64,000 bases of DNA from SZUA-36 sp963749115 (lineage in GTDB: Bacteria > Pseudomonadota > Gammaproteobacteria > Xanthomonadales > SZUA-36), in NCBI GenBank assembly GCA_963749115.1, contig CAVVLP010000016.1, forward strand, positions 1 to 64,000, given 5' to 3'. The notes beneath the pieces were generated by a model. It searched no databases. It had not been told where the DNA came from and saw only the letters and a program-made list of their open reading frames with translations. Positions 1-11,900 of this stretch are shown here, piece by piece. The position numbers and the translations under genes are program-made. Every line of letters starts with the position of its first letter. Positions within the stretch are counted from its first letter, which is position 1.

Positions 1-761
1 GCAGGGGTTGCTACGACTGGAGCCTATGTTGCATCAGCCGCGATCGGAGGTGCCATGGCGGGATTTGTGGGTGGTGCAATCATAAGCGGGAGTTTGAATG
101 GAGCAGTGAAGGGTGCGTTTGCTGGGGCACTTATGGGAGGTATAGCTGGATACTTTGGTAATACCTATTCTGCTAGTCGTATTGCTGCGGAAAGTATCGG
201 AGGAGGGATCAGTGCTGAGATTACTGGTGGGAAATTTACAGATGGGCTTAAATTCTCTCTTATTGTTTCAGGTTTGACTTACCTAAACTACCGAATGGAT
301 CAGGCAGAGCGTCTAAATTCAGCTAAGAACTCTGATAATCTGAACAAACCCGGTTCTCGTTTGTTTGGGAAAAAATACTCCATCGCTGGAGCACGCAGAA
401 CGATTTCCCCGGACGGTGTTTATTTGCCTTGCGGCTCACCTGCAGGTGGATGCCAAGGACTGCCCATACCCAATAATCTTGATCAAGCAAGTAACCTGAT
501 TGGGATCCCTTACAATGCGGAAGGATCGGTGGGTTACATCGTGGATACATTTGCGGGCCGCATGATTGGTTTAGAAATCATGTTAGTAGGAGCTATGATA
601 TTGTTGGTAACTCAAAGTATTTTACGGGAGTGAGACGTTTTGTCGATCAGATAGCAAACGCAGCGTTGATTCCTGCTGCAGCTCCATTCTCTGCCGCAGC
701 GCTTATTGGGACCCAACCATCTGTTTACCTGACTACACTGGGATATTTTAATGATGATTAA
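1..761 (+). CDS. RHS-type repeat protein, C-terminal fragment (frame broken)
   Basis: The frame is open from base 1, so the gene enters from the left. The Gly/Ala-rich stretch followed by a GGKFxxG motif and a Y/N-rich end resembles the conserved C-terminal core of RHS/YD-repeat polymorphic toxins. The first frame stops at 633. Translation shifts frame at about 555-560: VDTFAG in the first frame continues as PHDWFRNHVSRSYD in another, running to a stop at 759-761. One missing base there restores a continuous protein with a FAGPHDW motif. It overlaps the start of the next gene by about 10 bases, suggesting translational coupling. The variable tip does not reveal a toxin activity. A real frameshifted tip is possible, but other genes here show similar single-base breaks. 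Confidence 0.6.
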
Positions 762-1332
762 TTGGAGGAAGAAAACAACGTTTGTCTTATTCTTGTTTTT
801 TAGTGTGGCTGGATGCGTAGGTTCAAAAGATTCTGGAAAGGCTAGAAACTCAATGCCAGCAAGTTGGTCGATAGTAGTTCCAGTTGAATCGAAAACTTGT
901 GCCTCTATAGATGGGGTTTATAAAATTCTTGGCTTGGGTAAGTTTAAAGAAGGAGCTGCCTTGACAGAAATGCGTCTCGACGCAGCTCTAGGCCACACCT
1001 TTCCGACAAGCAGAATACCAAAGCAAGTAAGTATTGCGATCGAAAAAAGAACAAACACACTCAATGTCCAATTTGGAGACCCTGCCAATCTGGAACATTC
1101 AGAACCCATAAGTTGCTCTCAAGGATGGTATGTTTTTAAGCAAAGACAAACCGACCAATACGTGGGAGATGGGGCCAAATTAGACTATTCCCTCAGGAAG
1201 GTAGAACTCGGAAAGGAAAGTGACGGAAGTTTAATAGTGCATTTGATACTTGAAGGTCAGTTCTCGTCATTTGCGGTCTTAAAGTCTCATGAAGTGACAG
1301 AGACTTGGTCCAAATATGAAGTTTTTAAGTAG
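751..1332 (+). CDS. Small lipoprotein downstream of RHS tip (candidate partner or immunity protein)
   Basis: 193 residues. The N-terminus has two Lys-rich charged residues, a hydrophobic segment and a lipobox ending VAGC at about residue 22, so it should be exported and lipidated. The remainder is mixed alpha/beta-like with no family I recognise. Its ATG lies inside the last codons of the RHS frame, an arrangement typical of toxin-immunity or secreted-protein/partner pairs. That context is the only hint at function. An immunity role is inference. Confidence 0.55.
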   Translation: MMINWRKKTTFVLFLFFSVAGCVGSKDSGKARNSMPASWSIVVPVESKTCASIDGVYKILGLGKFKEGAALTEMRLDAALGHTFPTSRIPKQVSIAIEKRTNTLNVQFGDPANLEHSEPISCSQGWYVFKQRQTDQYVGDGAKLDYSLRKVELGKESDGSLIVHLILEGQFSSFAVLKSHEVTETWSKYEVFK

Positions 1333-1632
1333 ACAAAAATGGAAGAGATACTGTCTGAAAGTCGATGGCTTCAATTGACTCAGCACATGAATATACGAAC
1401 GTCGAATTTACGATTCTCAGTTGGACAGGTTTTTGCCAAACCTTGAGCTGGAAAAATCAAACTTGAATTGTGTACTTGGATGAGGAGCTTACGTTATTAA
1501 GATCCGCTCCTAAGTGCTGTTCATTCCAAATGAAGATTCGCCAAGCCTTCATATAAGGCAATGTCATCGCGTTAATCTGATGTTGAGGGTCAGAAACATT
1601 TATTAACGTATATAATTGATATTATGGGTATT
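1333..1632. other. Intergenic region, no gene seen
   Basis: About 300 AT-rich bases between the lipoprotein and the end of the opposite-strand aldolase gene. A weak inverted repeat (AGGAGC / GCTCCT, about 1485-1515) is the only structure noticed. It lacks a T-run, so a terminator is not supported. Confidence 0.4.
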
Positions 1633-2661
1633 TCAATACATGCACTCAACCAACAGATCAGTCTCCCCATCACTGGTCGAATGCCCAAAGACAAAACGCG
1701 CCAGATCATCTCTCCCCGGCCACAACTGAAACTCGATACCCTGCGATTTGAGGTGATCAAAGCCTTCCTTTGTCCAGTTCAAAAACACTTCATTGGCCTG
1801 AACCGGATACTCCAAACGCGCTTCAGCATGATTTTCCACGGCTTCGGCAAACTTCGCAGCCTGCCGGTTCGCATGCCCAGCCATTTCCAGCCAGCGGTCA
1901 TTTTCAACATAGGCCAGTAACTGGGCCGAAACATAACGCATCTTGCTCAACAAGTGACCGGACCGTTTACGCAGACGTTCTGCGGTTTCCTGTAACTGCG
2001 GTTGGTTAAAAAAGACCAGTGCTTCAGCGGCCATGCAGCCGTTTTTGCTGGCACCGAAGGAGAGCATATCGATACCGGCTTCCACGGTAACCTCGGCCGG
2101 GTGACAACCAAGGCTGGCGATGGCGTTGCCAAAGCGGGCGCCGTCCATATGGGTTTTCATACCCATTGCGTGCGCGGAGTCACACAAAGCCCTGACCTCA
2201 TCAATCGAATAAATGGTCCCGGCTTCGGTGGCCTGGGTCAGGCTGAGCGCCGATGGTTTATAACTGTGTACGCCATGTCCCTCGTTAGTGCGTACGGCGT
2301 TTTCTAACCCATCGGGTGTCAGTTTTCCGTTTTCACCGACAATAGGAACCAGTCTCATACCATTGCCAAAAAACTCGGGCGCCCCGCACTCATCCTCATA
2401 AATATGTGCACCACTATGGCAAAAAACACTGCCCCATGGCGGGGTGACAGTGGCGAGCGCAATGGAATTGGCAACGGTGCCGGTGGAGACCGGCAGCACG
2501 ATCGCCTCGGTGCGGAACAGGTCTGAAAAAACCTGGTTGAGCTTGTTGGACCAGTCGTCTTCGGCATACGCCCAGGCGGTGCCCTGGTTGGCTTCGACTA
2601 TGGCTTGCATGATGGCCGGTGCGACCGGTGTTTCGTTATCACTACGGAAATTTGCAGTCAT
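1633..2661 (-). CDS. Low-specificity L-threonine aldolase (PLP enzyme)
   Basis: 342 residues, normal for the fold-type I threonine aldolase / beta-eliminating lyase family, which cleaves L-threonine or L-allo-threonine to glycine and acetaldehyde. The N-terminal FRSDNETP motif, the HMDGARFGNA segment (about residues 170-180, with the PLP-pyridine-binding Asp) and FGASKNG (about 205, Schiff-base Lys) are all present. The gene is divergent from hrpA, with about 80 bases between the starts. A gene symbol such as ltaE would fit but cannot be separated from related lyases by eye. Confidence 0.85.
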   Translation of the reverse strand: MTANFRSDNETPVAPAIMQAIVEANQGTAWAYAEDDWSNKLNQVFSDLFRTEAIVLPVSTGTVANSIALATVTPPWGSVFCHSGAHIYEDECGAPEFFGNGMRLVPIVGENGKLTPDGLENAVRTNEGHGVHSYKPSALSLTQATEAGTIYSIDEVRALCDSAHAMGMKTHMDGARFGNAIASLGCHPAEVTVEAGIDMLSFGASKNGCMAAEALVFFNQPQLQETAERLRKRSGHLLSKMRYVSAQLLAYVENDRWLEMAGHANRQAAKFAEAVENHAEARLEYPVQANEVFLNWTKEGFDHLKSQGIEFQLWPGRDDLARFVFGHSTSDGETDLLVECMY

Positions 2662-2738
2662 TTGGGTTCCGGATTGTAGGGTTTTGTATCGAGCTTCGAA
2701 TTATAAGCAGGCTAGGCTTGCTTGTCGCCGTTCGTGTA

Positions 2739-5700
2739 ATGCTGGAAGGCAATGTGAAGCACTGGGATAATAGCCCGACATGGGACCTGCAACCAAACCA
2801 AATCAAAATACTCAATCAGATTGCAGGTTTGCTCGATGGCATCATGCAGTCTGACGCGGCCTGGTGCCGGCAGCGAATCAAGGCTGCCAGGGGTCGTCTT
2901 AAAGCAGGAAAACCAGTCGATTCTATCCTTGAGTCGTTGATCGACCGCTGCACCATCTCTGCGCAAAAGTGTCAGCAACGTAAACTGAGCCTGCCCGAAC
3001 CGGCCTATGATCCGGTGTTACCGATCGTTGACCGGCGTGAAGAAATAATCGCCGCGATAAAAGAACACCAGGTCGTGGTTATCTCCGGTGAAACCGGTTC
3101 AGGTAAAACCACCCAGATCCCCAAGATGTGTATGCAGGCCGGTCGTGGTGTGCGTGGCTTGATTGGCTGTACCCAACCACGACGAATCGCTGCACAGGCG
3201 ATGGCCGACCGGGTGGCGGAAGAGTTAAATACGCCACTGGGCAGCGTGGTGGGTTACCAGGTCCGGTTCCGCGAAAAGCTGAACAAAGACGGCATCGTCA
3301 AGTTCATGACCGATGGCATTCTGCTGGCCGAGACCACGCATGACCGCAACCTGAATGCCTACGACACGATCATTATCGACGAGGCGCATGAGCGCAGCCT
3401 GAATATCGATTTCCTGCTTGGATACCTTGAAGCAGTTACAACGCCGGCGTCCCGATCTGCGCATTATTATTACCTCGGCCACGATTGATACGAAGAAATT
3501 TGCCCGGCATTTCAACGATGCGCCCATTATCGAGGTTTCGGGCCGCAGTTATCCGGTGACAGTTGAATACCAGCCATTGGACGATGATGAAGAAAGCGGC
3601 CAGGTAGCGGAGCAGGCCAAAAGCCGCGATCTGTATGCCGGAGTTGCCAAAGCGGTGAGCCGGCTAAACCGCATAGATGCCCATGGGGACATGCTGGTGT
3701 TTTTCTCCGGTGAACGTGAAATCCAGGAGGCCGGTGATTTCCTGCAAAAGCAGAACCTGCGTAATACCGAAGTCTTGCCCTTGTATGCGAGACTGCCGGT
3801 CGCGGCCCAACGCCGTGTGTTTCACCCGGGTTCAGAACGGCGCATCATATTGTGCACAAACGTTGCAGAAACCTCCCTGACGGTACCGCGTATACGTTTC
3901 GTGATTGATACGGGGTTCGCGCGTATCAGCAGGTACTCGCATCGCAGCCGTGTGCAACGATTACCGATTGAGGCGGTTTCACAGGCCTCTGCCAACCAGC
4001 GCAAAGGACGTTGCGGACGTCTCGGGCCCGGTACCTGTATCCGCCTGTACAGTGAAGCTGATTTTGACCTGCGGCCGGAGTTTACCGAGCCTGAGATTCT
4101 GCGTACTTCGCTGGATTCAGTGGTTCTGCGTATGTTGACCACTGATCTTGGGGCCGTTGAGGATTTTCCTTTCCTGGATCCGCCGGCACCGCGAATGATC
4201 AACGATGCCTACCACCTGTTGTTTGAACTGGGTGCAATTGACGTCGATCGTCAACCGCTGCCACTGGGCCGCCAGCTTGCACGCTGGCCGTTGGATGTGC
4301 GCCTGGCGCGTATGTTGATCGAGGGCTCAAGAAAGTCCTGTTTGAACGAATTGATCGTGTTGGCCACGGCACAGAGTATCCAGGATCCCAGGGAACGGCC
4401 CCTTGATGCGGTCGCTGCTGCGGATGAAGCCCATGGCCGGTTTGAAGATGACAGCTCTGATTTCATGGCGTTTTTGCGCTTATGGCAATATCTCAAAAAG
4501 CAACGTAAGGCAAAATCTTCCAGCCAGTTTCGCAAGCTTTGCAGGTCCGAGTTTCTGAACTGGACCCGTGTAAATGAGTGGTTTGATCTCAATCGTCAAC
4601 TGTATGAACAGGCGCGCGAAGAAAAGCTGTCGTTCAGCAAGGAAGAGGGTACGCACGAGCAGATTCACCAGGCCCTGCTGGCTGGTTTACTGAGCCATGT
4701 TGGCAATAAAAAGCCGGAAGACAATAGTTACGTGGGGCCGCGTTCAAAGACCTTTCATATTTTTCCGGGCTCCGGTCTGTTTGGTAAAAAGCCAAAGTGG
4801 CTGATGGCTGCAGAGATCGTCGAAACCAGTAAAACCTACGCCCGTATCAATGCTGTCATAAAACCGGAATGGATTGAGGCACAGGCACCCCATTTGTTGA
4901 AGCACCATTATTTCGACCCCCACTGGTCACGTAAGCAGGGCCGGGTGCTGGCCTGGGAGCAGGTGTCGCTTTTCGGCCTGGTGGTCGTCGAAAAGCGCCG
5001 GGTCAATTACAGCCGCATCAACCCACAGGACGCACGTCAGCTATTCATTACCGGTGCGCTGGTACGAGGTGAACTCAATACCCGCGCAGGTTTTCTGGAG
5101 AACAACCAACAGGTACGTGAAGAAATAGAAGAACTGGAACACAAACGCAGGAAACACGATGTCATGGCGGATGAGTCAGTCCTGTTTGAGTTCTTTGATG
5201 CACGGATACCCGAAGATGTTTGTGACAGCATCAGCTTTGAAAAATGGCTCAGGCAACTGGGCAAATCGGGCCGGCAGCAGTTGTACATCGGTCACGATAT
5301 TCTGATGCAGGAGAATGCGGGTGAAGCTGCCGCTGACCAATACCCGGATACCATCGAGATTGGCATGCAGAGTTTACCGTTAACGTACCAGTTCAAGCCG
5401 GGTGACGTAGCCGATGGCGTAACCCTGACGGTACCACTTGAACGACTCAATACCCTGGTGGAAGGGCAGTTGCAATGGCTGGTACCGGGTTTGTTGCGGG
5501 ACAAGCTGATTGCGCTGATAAAAAACCTGCCCAAGCCGCAACGCAGGGCGCTTACCCCTGTTCCCCGTTTTGCAGATGCAGCGCTGGAACGTCTGCGTGA
5601 TGACTATCCGGCGCCATTGCTGCCGGCACTGGCCAAGGCTCTGAAAGCAATGACAGGTATTGAAGTTGAATCAAGCGCATTCGATGAGGAATTGCTGCCG

Positions 5701-6698
5701 GATTACCTGCGTTTCAGGATGCAGGTCATCGACGGGGATGGTCAATGTATCGCGGTCAGCCGGAATCTGTCCGAATTGCAGCAGCAATTTGGCCAACAGG
5801 CTAAACGTCACTTCAGAGATCGCCTCGGCAGTGATCACCAGCGTGATAATGAGACCGATTGGGTTTTTGATGATCTGCCCGTTTCCATCCTCACTGAAGA
5901 TAGTAACGGTCATCGTGTAAAGGCGTGGCCGGCCATCGTCGATCAGGGTGAGGCCGTTGGTCTGCGGGTGTTTGATACGGCTGAAGAAGCGGCACTGGCG
6001 CACCATCACGGTGTATTGCGTCTGCTCGCCTTACAACTGGGTAGCAAGTTACGTGACCTGCGCAAGCATCATGGTCTGAGCGCGGCCGGATTACTGGCAT
6101 GGAGTGCGTTGGGTTCATCTGAAGCATTGATTGATGACCTGGTACACAGCAGCCTGGTGTTGGCCGCGGGAAATCAACCGGGCATTATTCGTAACGAGGC
6201 CGCATTTCAAAGCCTTGCTGGAGAGTGTTCGTGCCGAGCTCGGTTTGTTATTCCGTAAACAAGGTGGTCACCTTAATAAAACCCTGAAAATCTGGAGTGA
6301 TAATTCAAAAAAACTGAATACTGCCTATTACAATAGGCGTCCGGATGTATTTAACGATATGCGCACACAGCTCGATGATATGGTTTACGAGGGTTTCCTG
6401 CAGGAACTATCACCGCAACGCCTGGAGCACTATCCGCGTTACCTGGAGGCCATGTCCATCCGCCTGGCAAGCGTGGAAGGGGATCCCGCGCCGTGATGCC
6501 ATCAGGATGGCAGAAGTTGAACCTTACTGGCATCAGTATCTTGATTTGCTGGAGCAGGGCCGGGAGTATGATGAGGCGGTGGATGAGTATCGCTGGTTAC
6601 TCGAGGAGTTTCGTGTATCGTTGTTTGCCCAGCAGCTTGGCACCCGTGCAAAGGTATCCATCAAGCGCTTACAGGATGCCTGGAAAAAGATTGACTGA
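2739..6698 (+). CDS. hrpA: ATP-dependent RNA helicase HrpA (three frame breaks)
   Basis: DEAH-box helicase of about 1,300 residues acting on RNA and stalled ribosomes. Seen in order: Walker A GETGSGKTTQ (about 3090), TQPRR, DEAH (about 3380), SATID, then NVAETSLTVP, QRKGRCGR, and the long C-terminal HrpA-specific region ending at 6698. The reading frame breaks at about 3425 (an extra C in GGATACCTTG), about 6213 (an extra C in AGCCTTGCTGG) and about 6470-6490. Each break continues cleanly into homologous sequence. The start is uncertain: ATG 2739 has no strong ribosome site. Because the amino-acid continuity is excellent, I read the breaks as sequence errors, though true decay is not excluded. 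Confidence 0.85.
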
Positions 6699-6758
6699 AC
6701 GCGTGCCAAACGGCACTGGCATCGGCTTCAAACAGCTTACAATATAAGCTTTGATAAC

Positions 6759-8946
6759 ATGGATGTTACGACAATGGCATTTAAAACAGATAAAGCCCTG
6801 ACAGCCTGGTTGCAGGCCTATCGCGATTCGGCCGGCAACCGTGCCGATGAGTGTCTGCGTCTGTATGAAGTCTTGCGACAGGGCAAGATGGCAACGAAGG
6901 AAAACCTGTCATTACTTCAGGATCTGTTGGCCGTGATGTCAGACCTGTCTCCGGACCCAAACACCGTCAGTTGCGCAATGCTGTTCGTCGCCACCGAGTG
7001 TGGTCAGGATCTCGAATCAATCCGCGCTGATATATCCCCGATGGTCAAAGGCCAGTTGAAGCAGTTGCTGTACCTCATAGAGTTGGAAACCGAACACCTG
7101 CCGGCCAGCGCCAGTCATAGTGCTGAAGGTCTGCGCAGGATGTTGCTGGCGCTGGTCAAGGATGTGCGTGTCGTATTGATTGCAATGGCCTGGCAACTGG
7201 TGAAGCTTCGACGCGTGAAACAAAATCAGGCGGAAGCAACTACTGCTGGCAAGAGAAGCCATGCTGATTCACGCGCCGCTGGCGAACCGCCTGGGTGTCT
7301 GGCAACTGAAATGGGAACTGGAGGATCTGGCCTTCCGTTATGATCAGCCGGAAGATTATCGCCGTATTGCCCGGCTTGTAAGTGAACGTCGTTCCGATCG
7401 TGAAAACTTTATCCGTTGCGTTTATCAAGAAGCTGGAAACGGCAATCGATACGGCCGGTATCAAGGGCGAAGTCAAGGGCCGTCCCAAACACATTTACAG
7501 TATCTGGAGGAAAATGCAGCGCAAGGGCCTGGATTTTCACGAGCTGTTTGATGTCAGGGCGGTGCGGGTGCTGGTGGATGATATACCCGGTTGTTACAGC
7601 GTGTTGGGGTTGGTTCACTCCTTGTGGCAACCGGTTCCGGGTGAATTCGATGATTACATCACCATGCCAAAGGGCAATAACTACCAATCGCTGCATACCG
7701 CGGTGATCGGGCCTGAAGGTAAGGTTGTAGAAGTCCAGATTCGTACCCATGAAATGAACGAGCACGCCGAACTCGGTGTGGCATCGCACTGGCGTTACAA
7801 GGAAGGCGGCCCGACTGACCCGGCTTTCGACAACAAGATCGCCGTTATGCGGCAGTTGCTGGATTCCGGTGACGACAAGCTGGATGATGAAAGTCTCCTT
7901 GAAAGTTTCCAGACAGCAGTTTCTGAGGATCGTGTTTACGTTCTGACACCACAGGGGCAGGTGCTCGATCTTGCCCTGGGCGCAACCCTCCTGGATTTTG
8001 CCTACCAGGTTCATACCGAGGTGGGTCACCGTTGCCAGGGCGCAAAGGTCAATGGGCGTATTGTGCCGTTAACCTATCGCCTGGAGACCGGCAACCGGGT
8101 CGAGATTCTTACCAGCAAGCATCCAAAGCCCAGTCGTGACTGGCTCAATCCGCGACTGGGGTTTATCCGTGGCGCACGGGCCAGAGCCAAGGTACGCCAA
8201 TGGTTCAGACGCGAGAGTCATGAGGAAAACCTGCTCCAGGGCAAGGAAGTGGTCGAAGCAGATCTCAAACGTCTTGGTCTCACGGTCGCTGATCTTGAGA
8301 GCGTGCCCGAAAGGTTTAACTTCAACACCGTGGATGATCTGTTTGCCGCGGTGGGCAATGGTGACTTGACCGTCAGCCAGGTCGTCCATGCGGTTGAACG
8401 TTACAAGGATCAAGGAAGCTGAGCCGACCCTGGAAGACCTTGTCAGCCGCGCCCCCAAGCGGCGTCGCACGCAGGAGGTGAAAAAGGGTAGTGATATCAC
8501 CATAGAGGGTGTGGGTAACCTGATGACGAGCTATTGCACGTTGTTGTCAACCGGTTCCAGGCGATCCGATTTGCGGGTATATCACACGCGGGCGGGGTGT
8601 GACGATTCATCGTGACGACTGCCCCAATGCCCTGCGCTGGGTAAGGGAGGATAACCCGCGTTTGATCCAGGTTCGCTGGCGAAAACAGCTCGATTCGGGT
8701 TACCGCGTGAACCTGTTGCTCAGGGCCTACAACCGGCGTGAACTGATCAAGGATATTTCAACCATGATGGCAACCTCCGATGTAACGGTAACCGATATCA
8801 ACAGCCACCTGGATGAGAGCACAGAAGAGGTCAATATTCGTTTACAGGTGACAGTAAAAGACTATCAGCACCTCAGCGACCTGTTGAGCCGGCTGAGTAC
8901 CATTCCCAATGTTTTTGAAGCACGCAGGCTGACGGAAAAGGCCTAG
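6759..8946 (+). CDS. relA: RelA-type (p)ppGpp synthetase (four frame breaks)
   Basis: Long RSH protein that makes (p)ppGpp in the stringent response. The N-terminal pseudo-hydrolase region keeps APLANRLGVWQLKWELED. The synthetase domain shows GRPKHIYSIWRKM, FDVRAVRVLV, YHTxx-type QSLHTAV and EVQIRTHEM (about 7480-7760). TGS follows at about 7930-8120, then the CC/ZFD region (RCCQPVPGD, about 8545) and an ACT domain (8620-8946). The HD hydrolase histidine-aspartate pair is replaced, as in RelA rather than SpoT. Frame breaks occur at about 7238, 7415, 8408 and 8535. It follows hrpA by 60 bases. Four breaks in one conserved housekeeping gene suggest poor local sequence quality. Confidence 0.88.
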
Positions 8947-11900
8947 CCCGAACACTTCACCAACGCCGACCGGTGCAATGTTCGGGCTAGTGCTTTCAAA
9001 TGAATCAAACAGTTCGGTCAGGCTGGCGCGTGCTGTTGCCAGGGAAAAATGCTCTTCGACATTTTGAACTGACGCATCTGAAAGACGGTTCCACAAGTCC
9101 TCATCCTGGTAAAGCCTGACGACTTCGGCGGCGAAAGACTCCGCGTCCTCCGCGACCAGCAGTTCTCTTTCATGTTCAGCGAACATGCCTTCAACGGCCG
9201 CAGGTGTTGCAACCACCGGTTGCCCGTGAGCCATGCTCATGTTGACCTTGCCTTTCACACCCGCGCCGTAGCGAAGTGGCGCCACTGCCAGGCGGCAGTC
9301 ACTCAGAAAGGGTTCAAGCGACTCTACAAAGCCATGAAATATGACACCATCGCCACTCAATGAACGGATTCGCTCGGGTGCCTTGCTGCCGATCAGGTGG
9401 AAATGTACCTCCGGCAATTGTTGGTGAATCAGGGGCCAGATGTCATTGACAAACCAGCAGGCGGCATCGACATTCGGCGGGTGCTGGTAACCACCTACAA
9501 AATAAATATCTTTTCTGTCTGCAAAATCCTTATCGCGGCCCGGCACCTCGTGAATATTGGACAGAACATGTACCTTTTCACCGGGGGCGTCATCTGCGAG
9601 CACGGCTTTTTCCACGGTACTGACAACCAGTGTTGCATCTGCCGCCTTGATAACCGAAAGCTCGGCACGACGGGTTTGCTGGGCGACGCGCTTCAGCGGC
9701 AGGCTTTGCTCGAGTTCAGCCAGGCGCTGCTCACGCAGGTAATGCAGGTCGACCGTATCAAAAATGAATTGGGCATCGGGGCAATAGCGTTTGAGCAGGG
9801 ATATGTAGTTGATGGCGATGTAATGCCGGCTGATAAATACATAATCAAATTCACCACCCCGGTCACGGAAGAAATCATGCAGGGAATCCAGCCAGGGGTG
9901 GTACAGAACCTCTATACCTGATTTTTGCAGGTCACGTGTATAGCTGCCCGCGTAGTCACGATTATCGGCAAAAAAAGTAACGCCGTAGCCCAGGTCCCTG
10001 CAGCATTGCATCAGGTTGGTCAGACGCACGCTGCCGGAATCCTTGTCGGGTTCCGGTGTGGTGGCGTCAATAATAAGAATATTACCCTTGTTGCGATGCT
10101 GGCTTGCCCGCAAGACTTCCGCATGATCATCCGGGTTGGAGATGCTCTCCGGGTTGTGATTTGAGCTCGGTTTGCCAGCGCTCTACAAATTTTTTCTGGT
10201 TGATAAGCTGGTACTTCTTGGCGCCGCTGGAGGTGTCGGTGCCGGAAGTGATGCCCTCGTGGTGGATGACTGCCGATAATGGCTGGATCAAAACCTTGAG
10301 GCCGGACTCGCGTACACGGAAAGCCAGGTCGGTATCTTCGTAATAGGCTGGCGCATAGCGCTCGTCAAACCCGCCTATTTGATGAAAGTACTTAGTTTTC
10401 AGTGCTATACAGGCGCCCGAGCAATAGTCAGTTTCACGCAGATAAAGAAACTCCGGATTCTCTGCCTGTTTTCCACGACCGTAGTTCCAACCGGAACCGT
10501 CATTGAATACGATGCCGCCGGATTCCTGCAGACTGCCATCGGGATAGACCAGGCGGGCACCCACCAGGCCGGCTCGTGGTTCACGTTCAAAGGTATCAAT
10601 CAATTCATCCAGCCAGCCTTCCAGCACCTGCGTGTCGTTGTTCAGAAGTACCAGGTATTCACCCCGTGCCTGCCTGGCGCCCCGGTTGCAACTGCCGACA
10701 AAGCCGAGGTTCTTTTCATTTCTCAGGTGCGTTAAGCCATCGATGTCAGCCAGGCGCTCCGCTGTTTCATCAGTCGACTGGTCATCTACGACGATTACTT
10801 CAAACGAGTATTTCCCTGCGACTTCCAACAAGCTGCGCAGGCAGGCGGCGGTGTAAACCCATTTGTTGTAGACGGGGATCACAATGCTGACCTGTGGTTG
10901 ATCTGTTTTGGGAAAGGCCGCTGGCGCCTGGATGTCGCCGATCGGATTCCATCTTGATCTGCGGATGGGGCTCCGGCACAGCTTCAGGGCCGGTATATTG
11001 CAGTCTTTGGATGGTCCCCTCAATCCCGAGGGTTGACAGGTTTCTGATCAATTGTGAAAGCAGCCACGGCCATCTCGCAGGATTCCAGGCGCGTGCCAGC
11101 ATGAAATTCTTGGCCGCCCGTCGCCCGACACGTAGAGGCCGGGTAATTTTCCACGAGGTGCTCCCCAATATCAGTGTGTTTTGTGTTTGCACCTGCTGAT
11201 AATCCGAATTGAGCTGTGCCAGATGTGCTTCTTTGTCCTCCAGGTTTCTTTGTTGATCCATGCAGGTTTTGTTGATCCATGACCTTGTTGCAGCCTGGCT
11301 ATTTCAGAATTAAGCCGTTCAACCCACTCCTCGCGTCGTTTCTGCTCGTGTTTAAGCTGCTTGCCGGTTTCAAGAGCCCACTCGGTTCTTTTCCCGACTT
11401 CCTTTTTAAGTTCGGCCTGTTGTTGAAGGCCTGTTGCAATTGCGTATCGGCCATTGAGTGCTGATACTCCGCAGCAGCCTGCTGGTTCCTGGGTCAGATC
11501 GGCTTTCGCAGGTATGAAGGAATGGCTTCTCTCCGTCAATGGACATAACTTATTGAAAGCCTCAAGCATATCTTCCAGTGTATTGGTCACGATGCCGGGT
11601 AAATTCGCGCGGACCGCTTCGATCTGATCCGGTGAATTACATAAATCAGCCACCTGCCTGACCAGATCCTGTGGTTCAGCATCAACCAGCCATCCGGTTT
11701 TACCATGCTCGATCCGGTGTGGAAAACTACCTACCCGGGTTGCAATAACCGGGATGTGCATTTGCTGTAGTTCGGAAAGCGTAAAACTGAAGGTTTCCGG
11801 CACCACTGATAAAAGTGCGGCAAAATCCGGGCCGATTTCAGCCAGTATCGACGGCAATTCCTCGCGTTGGTATTCCAGGATGACATCCACGCCGGTAACA

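Noticed and set aside
2002..2307. Plus-strand frame inside threonine aldolase
   Set aside because: It is a shadow of the aldolase on the opposite strand with no independent support.
7409..8029. 206-residue minus-strand frame inside relA
   Set aside because: Antisense shadow; relA homology on the other strand is clear.
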